A DNA stretch of 5,853 nucleotides, from the NCBI GenBank assembly GCA_031263805.1, contig JAISFB010000003.1, forward strand, positions 1 to 5,853, in the 5' to 3' direction. The stretch comes from Oscillospiraceae bacterium. GTDB lineage: Bacteria; Bacillota; Clostridia; Oscillospirales; Oscillospiraceae. Both the position numbers and the translations under genes were made by a program. The notes below the pieces were generated by a model, which had not been told where the DNA came from, ran no database searches, and saw nothing but the letters and a program-made list of their open reading frames with translations. Positions within the stretch are counted from its first letter, which is position 1. Every line of letters begins with the position of its first letter. Shown here in pieces: positions 1-5,853 of this stretch.

Positions 1-20
1 GCGAAACAAGCTTCGACAAA

Positions 21-1250
21 ATGAGCGTATCCGACTTAGAGCTTCGCGGAAAAAAAGTTCTGCTGCGCTGCGATTTCAACGTCCCGCTCGACCGCGCCGC
101 CGGCACTATAACGGACGCCGGACGTATCGCCGCCGCGCTGCCGACGATACGCTATCTGCTCAGTAACGGCGCCGCCGTCATAGCCTGCTCGCACCTCGGA
201 AGGCCTGCGCCCGGAGAAAATCCGGACGGAAACCGCAAACGGGAATTTTCCCTTGAGGTCGTGGGAAAAAGCTTGGCGGAGCTGCTGGGGCTGCCCGTTA
301 AAATGTCGCGGGACGTCGCGGGCGAGGATTCCCGCCGGCTCGCCGAGTCCTTGCAGCCCGGCGAAATTATGCTGCTTGAAAATCTGCGCTTCGAGCCCGG
401 CGAGGAAGCCAACGACCCGGAATTTGCCCGCGCGCTCGCCTCTCTCGCCGATTTTTTTGTCGAGGACGCGTTCGGCTGCGTACACCGCGCGCACGCGTCC
501 ATCGAGGGCGTATCGCGTTTTCTGCCCTCCGCCGCCGGGCTTCTGCTTGAAAAAGAGCTGAAATATATCGGCGGCGCGCTGACGGAGCCCAAGCCGCCGC
601 TTGTCGCGATCTTGGGCGGCTCGAAGGTCTCCGACAAAATCGGCGTCATAGACAATCTGCTCGAAAAAGCGAATGCGCTTATAATCGGCGGCGGGATGGC
701 GTACACATTCATAAAAGCGCGCGGGGGCAAAATCGGGGCGTCGCTTTGCGAGGGCGATAAGCTTGACGCGGCCCGCGATATGCTCGTAAAGGCGCAGCGG
801 CTCGGCGTCAAATTATTTCTTCCCTCTGATTCGCTTGCCGCCGCCCGTCCGGACGGGGGCCTCGATTCCGTCGTCGTCAACAGCTACGATATTCCGGACG
901 GGATGATGGGATTAGACATCGGCCCGCGCGCGGCGAATGAGTTCGTATCCGTCATAAAGGACGCAGGAACCGTCGTATGGAACGGACCTATGGGCGTTTT
1001 TGAGCTTTCGGAATACTCTAACGGAACGCGTATGATCGCGGGCGCCATTACGGACCCTTACATAGTATCTATCGTCGGCGGCGGCGATTCCGCGGCGGCA
1101 ATCCGGCAGTTTGGGCTTGAGCGCCGCGTGACGCACATATCTACGGGCGGCGGGGCCGCGCTTGAATTTCTTGAGGGGCGCGAGCTTCCTGGCGTCGCCT
1201 GCCTGCTCGACCGTCCGCGCCGCGATATACAGGGGGCGGTGTCGTTATAA
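21..1250 (+). CDS. pgk: Phosphoglycerate kinase
   Basis: Cytosolic glycolytic enzyme that transfers the acyl phosphate of 1,3-bisphosphoglycerate to ADP, giving 3-phosphoglycerate and ATP. Family motifs are all visible: DFNVP (residues 18-22) and SHLGRP (57-62) of the substrate-binding N-domain, ENLRF (120-124) with PGEE, DAFG..HRAHAS, then GGSKVSDKIG (about 199-208) with the nucleotide-site lysine K202, NGPMGVFE (321-328), and the glycine loop GGGDS (353-357) of the C-domain, ending in STGGGAALEFLEG. The 409 residues are close to the usual 390-420, so the enzyme looks complete and active. The start is uncertain: no Shine-Dalgarno precedes ATG 21, and the frame stays open to base 3, encoding ETSFDK, which resembles the FDKK/FNKK seen near the N-terminus of many clostridial homologues. 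The real start may lie left of the window. The gene ends inside the tpiA start codon (TAATG), suggesting translational coupling. Function is very secure; the start is not. Confidence 0.97.
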   Translation: MSVSDLELRGKKVLLRCDFNVPLDRAAGTITDAGRIAAALPTIRYLLSNGAAVIACSHLGRPAPGENPDGNRKREFSLEVVGKSLAELLGLPVKMSRDVAGEDSRRLAESLQPGEIMLLENLRFEPGEEANDPEFARALASLADFFVEDAFGCVHRAHASIEGVSRFLPSAAGLLLEKELKYIGGALTEPKPPLVAILGGSKVSDKIGVIDNLLEKANALIIGGGMAYTFIKARGGKIGASLCEGDKLDAARDMLVKAQRLGVKLFLPSDSLAAARPDGGLDSVVVNSYDIPDGMMGLDIGPRAANEFVSVIKDAGTVVWNGPMGVFELSEYSNGTRMIAGAITDPYIVSIVGGGDSAAAIRQFGLERRVTHISTGGGAALEFLEGRELPGVACLLDRPRRDIQGAVSL

Positions 1251-2029
1251 TGAGACAGTTTATCATAGCCGGCAACTGGAAGCTTAACGCTCCGGAAATC
1301 AAGGATTACGTGTCGAAGCTTTCCGCCGCGCCGGACGGCGTGCGCATCGTCATCTTCCCGCCGTTTACGTACATCTCGGAAATGGATCGGCACACCGCGG
1401 TGATAGAGCGGCAAAATAAAGTGAAAATCGAGGTCGGCGCGCAGGACGTCAGCGAGCGCGATTCCGGCGCGTATACGGGCGAGGTGTCCGCCGCAATGCT
1501 GCGCGCCACCGGAGCGGGATACGCGCTTATCGGGCACAGCGAACGCCGCAGATACCACGGCGAGACGGACGGCGCCGTGCGGCGCAAGGTGAAGCGCGCG
1601 CTTGACTCTTGCCTTCATCCGATAATCTGCGTCGGCGAAACAGAGGCTGAGCGCGCGGGGGGCGAGACGCTCCGTGTGATCTCGGCGCAGATAACAGCCG
1701 CGCTCGACGGGCTCTCGCCGGATGAAATTTCTCTCGTTGCCGCCGCATACGAACCGGTTTGGGCGATAGGCACGGGCGTTTCGGCGTCGCCTATCGACGC
1801 GCAGGACGCTTGCCGCGCCGTCCGCGGCGCGATAGGCGCGCGCTTCGGCGCCGTGAGCGCGGAGCTATCGATTTTGTACGGCGGCTCGATGAGCTCGTCC
1901 AACGCCGCCGAGCTTCTCGCGCAGCCCGATATCGACGGCGGGCTCATAGGCTCGGCCTCGCTCGACGCGGCGGAATTTTGCGAAATAATTAAAATTGCGG
2001 CGGAGCTCGCCGCGGCGGAGAAAAGTTAA
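1250..2029 (+). CDS. tpiA: Triosephosphate isomerase
   Basis: Interconverts dihydroxyacetone phosphate and glyceraldehyde 3-phosphate in the cytosol; a TIM-barrel enzyme, normally a homodimer. Visible signatures are GNWKLN near the N-terminus (N9, K11 of the active site), GAQDV..SGAYTGEVSA (the dimer-interface loop), GHSERR with catalytic H96, CVGE, then YEPVWAIGTG with the catalytic base E168 and flexible loop 6, and YGGSM plus the phosphate-binding GLIGSASL near the C-terminus. At 259 residues it is slightly longer than the common 250. The start ATG shares its A with the pgk stop codon. The nearest G-rich Shine-Dalgarno-like stretch (AGGGGG, 1231-1236) lies 13 bases upstream, rather far, so re-initiation by ribosomes finishing pgk is likely. 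No active-site residue appears missing. The assignment is secure. Confidence 0.98.
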   Translation: MRQFIIAGNWKLNAPEIKDYVSKLSAAPDGVRIVIFPPFTYISEMDRHTAVIERQNKVKIEVGAQDVSERDSGAYTGEVSAAMLRATGAGYALIGHSERRRYHGETDGAVRRKVKRALDSCLHPIICVGETEAERAGGETLRVISAQITAALDGLSPDEISLVAAAYEPVWAIGTGVSASPIDAQDACRAVRGAIGARFGAVSAELSILYGGSMSSSNAAELLAQPDIDGGLIGSASLDAAEFCEIIKIAAELAAAEKS

Positions 2030-2031
2030 AT

Positions 2032-2037
2032 GAGGAG
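2032..2037 (+). promoter_or_regulatory. Ribosome binding site of gpmI
   Basis: GAGGAG, six bases before ATG 2044, in the 14-bp gap after tpiA. It fixes the gpmI start and indicates independent translation initiation, in contrast to the coupled tpiA start. Confidence 0.85.
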
Positions 2038-2043
2038 AGTTGA

Positions 2044-3561
2044 ATGAAAGCCCCGCTGGTACTGATAATTATGGACGGCTTCGGCCTCGCGCCGCCCTCG
2101 CCGTCCAACGCCATAAGCCTTGCCGACACGCCCGTGCTCGATGGGCTTTTCGCGTCGTACCCCCACACACAGCTGTCCGCCTCCGGCGAGGACGTCGGGC
2201 TTCCGCCCGGACAAATCGGCAACAGCGAGGTCGGGCATACGAACATAGGCGCGGGACGCGTCGTGTATCAAGATCTGCCGCGCATCACGAAAAGCATACG
2301 GGACGGCGATTTTTTTGAAAACTCGGCGTATATAAAGGCGATGGACAATTGCGTGGAACACGGTTCCGCGCTGCATATGATCGGGCTGATGTCAGACGGC
2401 GGCGTGCACAGCCACAACACGCACGCGTGGGCGCTTTTAGAGCTTGCGCGGCGGCGGGGACTCAAACGCGTATATCTGCACTGCTTTCTCGACGGGCGCG
2501 ACACGCCCCCGCGCTCGGGACTCGATTTCATACGCGAGGCCGAGGCCCGCTGCCGCGAGACGGGCGCCGTCATCGCCACGGTAATGGGGCGGTATTACGC
2601 GATGGATCGCGATTCGCAGTGGCCGCGCGTCGAGCTCGCGTACAACGCCATGGTTCTCGGAAAAGGGAAATTTGAGCCGGCGCCCGCGGCGGCCGTCGAA
2701 AAATCCTACGCCGAGGGCGTCACGGACGAATTTATGCTGCCCGTCGTCACGGCCCGCGGAGCTGAGATCACGGAAAACGACTCTGTGATCTGCTTCAATT
2801 TCCGCCCCGAGAGAATGCGCGAGCTGACGCGCGCGTTCACAGACCCGGATTTTACGGGCTTCAAGCGCGAAAAAGGCTTCTTCCCGCTGACCTACGTCTG
2901 CACGAAGGAATACGAGGCCGTTCCGAACGTCCTGACGGCGTTCCCGCCAAAAGCTCTGTCCGGCATTTTCGGCGAGCTCGCGTCGTCCCTCGGTATGACG
3001 CAGCTTCGCATCGCGGAGACGACAAAGTACGCGCACGTCACGTTCTTCTTCAACGGCGGCGAGGAAACAGTATTCCCCGGCGAGGACCGCGTTTTGATCC
3101 CGACGCCCGACGTCGCGACGTTTGACTTAAAGCCGGAAATGAGCGCGTATGAGATAGCGGCGGAGACGGCGCGCCGCATCCGCTCCGGCAAGTACGACGT
3201 CGTCATAATCAACTACGCCAACTGCGATATGGTAGGGCACACAGGCGTTATAAAGGCCGCCGTCAGAGCCGCCGAGGTCGTGGACGAATGCGTCGGCATA
3301 ACGCTTGAGGCCGTGCGTGAGCTCGGCGGCGTCGCGATCGTCACGGCGGATCACGGCAACGCGGACAAGATGCTCTCGGACGACGGAGTGACGCCGTTCA
3401 CGGCGCACACGACTAATCCCGTGCCGTTTATTCTGATAGGCGCGGACGCGCGTCTGCGCCCCGGCGGCAGGCTTGCGGACATCGCCCCGACAATGCTGCA
3501 AATAATCGGCGTGGAAAAGCCTGCCGAAATGACGGGCGAATCTCTGATCGCGCCGTTGTAA
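2044..3561 (+). CDS. gpmI: 2,3-bisphosphoglycerate-independent phosphoglycerate mutase
   Basis: Converts 3-phosphoglycerate to 2-phosphoglycerate through a phosphoserine intermediate, using two metal ions (Mn2+ in studied bacterial members); alkaline-phosphatase superfamily. Length is 505 residues against the usual 505-515. Motifs in order: MDGFG (D11, metal ligand), GNSEVGH with the phosphorylated serine S61, SDGGVHSH (H122), DGRDTPP (D150-P156), GRYYAMDRD, NFRPERMRE (R254, R257), YAHVTFFFNGG, DLKPEMSAYE, then the metal-binding DMVGHTG (D395, H399), TADHGN (D436, H437) and TAHTTNPVP (H455). The insert domain holding DGRDTPP and the MDRD segment is complete. ATG 2044 has GAGGAG at ideal spacing. 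It sits between tpiA and eno, so the operon supplies the full triose-to-PEP segment without the cofactor-dependent GpmA enzyme. Dependence of this family on metal ions, and its pH sensitivity in spore formers, is known from other organisms and is not shown here. Confidence 0.98.
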   Translation: MKAPLVLIIMDGFGLAPPSPSNAISLADTPVLDGLFASYPHTQLSASGEDVGLPPGQIGNSEVGHTNIGAGRVVYQDLPRITKSIRDGDFFENSAYIKAMDNCVEHGSALHMIGLMSDGGVHSHNTHAWALLELARRRGLKRVYLHCFLDGRDTPPRSGLDFIREAEARCRETGAVIATVMGRYYAMDRDSQWPRVELAYNAMVLGKGKFEPAPAAAVEKSYAEGVTDEFMLPVVTARGAEITENDSVICFNFRPERMRELTRAFTDPDFTGFKREKGFFPLTYVCTKEYEAVPNVLTAFPPKALSGIFGELASSLGMTQLRIAETTKYAHVTFFFNGGEETVFPGEDRVLIPTPDVATFDLKPEMSAYEIAAETARRIRSGKYDVVIINYANCDMVGHTGVIKAAVRAAEVVDECVGITLEAVRELGGVAIVTADHGNADKMLSDDGVTPFTAHTTNPVPFILIGADARLRPGGRLADIAPTMLQIIGVEKPAEMTGESLIAPL

Positions 3562-3569
3562 TTATGCAA

Positions 3570-4899
<1,330 letters not shown>

Positions 4900-4924
4900 G
4901 CGCGCCTCGCCGCGGGGAACGCGC
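4900..4924 (+). other. Imperfect GC-rich hairpin just after eno
   Basis: GCGCG (4900-4904) can pair with CGCGC (4920-4924), and inside it CCTC with GGGG (one G-T pair) around a GCCGC loop, leaving an AA bulge. It begins directly after the eno stop. No T-run follows, so it is not a classical intrinsic terminator. It may protect the 3' end, act with Rho, or be chance in GC-rich DNA. Confidence 0.3.
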
Positions 4925-4948
4925 TTGTGCGATGGCGGTAAATTGTGA

Positions 4949-4977
4949 TTGACGTTCAATGAAAGCTGTGGTATGAT
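4949..4977 (+). promoter_or_regulatory. Sigma70-type promoter of the two-gene cassette
   Basis: The -35 TTGACG (4949-4954) and -10 TATGAT (4972-4977) are separated by exactly 17 bp, each one base from consensus, with a TG extended -10 element at 4969-4970. Transcription should begin near 4983-4985. This makes the downstream genes independent of the glycolytic operon. It also rules out the TTG at 4949 and the ATG at 4973 as start codons for this transcript, since both lie within promoter elements. Confidence 0.75.
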
Positions 4978-4999
4978 AAATAGCGGAGGCGGTGCCGAA

Positions 5000-5539
5000 T
5001 TGAGTGGGCTGAACGAATCGTTACAGGCTATAGAGAAAGCAAAACAGGGGCTTGATTACGAGGTCGGCACGCTGCTCACGTCGGGCGGAACTGTGCTGCG
5101 GGAGTATGGCGGTACAGATCATCAGGTCGATACCCCTGTAGCAGATTTAGCGCTGTTCAAGGATAACGTGTTCACGCACAACCACCCCGGCGGCCGGACT
5201 TTCACGCTCGAAGACATACACTCATTTATCGGAAGTGAGGCAAAAGAGGTTCGGGTGAGCACGCCGCAAGGGACATTTTTCAGTTTGCGGGAAAATTCCG
5301 AGGAAATCAACCGGTCTATTGCAAACGTGATGACGGAAGAGAACGTAGGCTCATATCAAAAGGCTGCCGACATAATGCTGCAAGAAGAACTGGAAAGTGG
5401 CGTTAAGCGCGTGGGGGATGAATACCGGAATCGGCTATTTGACATAATGGGTGATGAGATGGATAAGTGGCTCGTTGAAAACGCCGAGGAATCGGTTATC
5501 TTTATACTAAGGGGGAGTTATAGTAATGTCAAAAATTGA
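5000..5539 (+). CDS. Hypothetical protein with HNHP (JAMM/RadC-like) motif
   Basis: A 179-residue protein of unknown role; no signal peptide or membrane segment is apparent. Residues 20-98 look like a compact alpha/beta domain: YEVGTLLTSGGTVL, then VFTHNHPGGRTFTLEDI (57-73) and EVRVSTPQGTFFSLRE (83-98). H60, H62 and D72 in HNHP-x(5)-T-x-x-D resemble the metal-binding HxHP...S-x-x-D of JAMM/RadC-type domains, with E21 a possible upstream glutamate. Similar segments follow the head-morphogenesis part of some phage proteins, as I recall them. The rest (about 100-165) is acidic, probably helical. I chose TTG 5000 because GGAGG (4985-4989) lies 10 bases before it and it falls just after the predicted transcript start; the open frame extends to TTG 4949, but that is inside the -35 box. 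It overlaps the next gene by 14 bp. It is visibly less GC-rich than the glycolytic genes, which suggests acquisition. Metalloprotease activity is only an inference; a structural or toxin-like role is equally possible. Confidence 0.75.
   Translation: MSGLNESLQAIEKAKQGLDYEVGTLLTSGGTVLREYGGTDHQVDTPVADLALFKDNVFTHNHPGGRTFTLEDIHSFIGSEAKEVRVSTPQGTFFSLRENSEEINRSIANVMTEENVGSYQKAADIMLQEELESGVKRVGDEYRNRLFDIMGDEMDKWLVENAEESVIFILRGSYSNVKN
5509..5516 (+). promoter_or_regulatory. Ribosome binding site of the 78-residue ORF
   Basis: AAGGGGGA-type purine stretch, 9 bases before ATG 5526 and inside the 3' end of the preceding gene. It supports the small ORF being translated and coupled to its upstream partner. 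Confidence 0.65.
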
Positions 5540-5762
5540 TAAAGAGCTTCTTGGCTGGGTGCTCTATCCGGATGAGCCGCCCGCGGGATTTGATGACCGT
5601 ATCCCGTATGACGATATGGCCGAAGGTTTACGTCTGCAAGCTGTCTATCCGCGCGAAGAGATACGCGAAATGGCTGTTGCCACGCTCGCCGAGTTGGAGC
5701 GTCGGTGGGCGGAGCGGCAACGGAGAGCGCCGCAAGCGGCGCGAAAGGTTGCGGCGGGCTGA
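5526..5762 (+). CDS. Small hypothetical protein, partner of the HNHP-motif gene
   Basis: A 78-residue protein that I do not recognise. The N-terminal half (1-35) is acidic, with aromatic and proline residues (LLGWVLYPDEPPAGFDD, then RIPYDD). Residues 40-67 look like one amphipathic helix rich in Arg and Glu (PREEIREMAVATLAELERR). The tail (about 59-74) is strongly basic with several arginines. There is no membrane segment, zinc motif or obvious DNA-binding fold. It has its own Shine-Dalgarno and starts 14 bp before the upstream stop codon; a strong terminator lies about 26 bp after its stop, so the two genes form one closed transcription unit. Such tight pairing suggests joint function, for example a binding partner or regulator of the HNHP protein, but the sequence alone does not show this. 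A remnant of a phage structural region is another possibility. Confidence 0.65.
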   Translation: MSKIDKELLGWVLYPDEPPAGFDDRIPYDDMAEGLRLQAVYPREEIREMAVATLAELERRWAERQRRAPQAARKVAAG

Positions 5763-5788
5763 GGCCGTTGCGCACGAATTCAATAGTG

Positions 5789-5816
5789 AAAAAACCGCCT
5801 TAACAGGCGGTTTTTT
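5789..5816 (+). terminator. Rho-independent terminator of the cassette
   Basis: A perfect 12-bp stem, AAAAAACCGCCT (5789-5800) with AGGCGGTTTTTT (5805-5816), around a TAAC tetraloop. The core is CCGCCT/AGGCGG followed by six T. The matching A-run on the left arm means it should also work on the opposite strand. It closes the two-gene unit and insulates it from whatever lies to the right. Confidence 0.93.
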
Positions 5817-5842
5817 GCGCCGCCCCCCTGCGGGGGCGGCGC
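5817..5842. repeat. All-GC inverted repeat abutting the terminator
   Basis: GCGCCGCCCCC (5817-5827) and GGGGGCGGCGC (5832-5842) are perfect 11-bp arms around CTGC. It begins at the base after the terminator T-run. No T-run follows within the remaining 11 bases. It could be a second hairpin reinforcing termination, one copy of a dispersed extragenic palindrome, or the edge of a neighbouring element cut by the window. Confidence 0.6.
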
Positions 5843-5853
5843 CATCGTCGCTT

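Noticed and set aside
152..880. Long minus-strand open frame opposite pgk
   Set aside because: It is a mirror of a GC-rich, clearly real gene: Ser/Arg/Pro-rich, with no recognisable motif.
2437..3036. 199-codon minus-strand open frame opposite gpmI
   Set aside because: It is a codon-bias shadow of gpmI; its Arg-rich translation has no domain, and the + strand is fully explained.
4949..4999. Longer version of the HNHP-motif protein starting at TTG 4949 or ATG 4973
   Set aside because: These codons lie inside the -35 and -10 boxes and lack a Shine-Dalgarno; TTG 5000 has GGAGG at suitable spacing.

Overview
The window shows the distal part of a bacterial glycolytic operon followed by a small, separately transcribed accessory cassette. 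All genes lie on the + strand. The DNA is GC-rich, yet ATA is a common isoleucine codon. The gene order pgk-tpiA-gpmI-eno, with the cofactor-independent phosphoglycerate mutase, is typical of Bacillota (Clostridia) and some related anaerobes such as Synergistota. My best guess is a GC-rich anaerobe of that kind; no rRNA or lineage-specific marker is present to settle it.

Region 1 (1-4899) encodes four consecutive enzymes of lower glycolysis. pgk (phosphoglycerate kinase) may continue beyond the left edge. tpiA (triosephosphate isomerase) overlaps the pgk stop by one base. gpmI (2,3-bisphosphoglycerate-independent mutase) follows after 14 bp with a strong ribosome binding site. eno (enolase) follows after a short AT-rich gap. 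Together they take triose phosphates to phosphoenolpyruvate with one ATP-forming step. All four look intact and carry their family motifs. Two points stand out in eno. No ATG, GTG or TTG start lies at a normal distance from its strong Shine-Dalgarno sequence, whereas an in-frame ATT does. The usually invariant active-site loop PSGASTG also reads PSGKSTG.

Region 2 (4900-5853) differs in character. A near-consensus sigma70-type promoter (TTGACG, 17 bp, TATGAT with an extended -10) drives two overlapping genes. The first encodes a 179-residue protein with a HNHP-G-G-x(3)-T-x-x-D motif resembling JAMM/RadC-like metal sites and domains attached to some phage head proteins. The second encodes an unrecognised 78-residue charged protein. 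The unit ends in a near-perfect rho-independent terminator, abutted by an all-GC hairpin at the right edge. It reads as a self-contained two-gene module, possibly phage-derived, sitting behind a housekeeping operon. It is the best candidate for something undescribed here, although its function cannot be read from sequence alone.

There is no gene-free stretch longer than 300 bases. I saw no tRNA, rRNA, CRISPR array, insertion sequence or attachment site.
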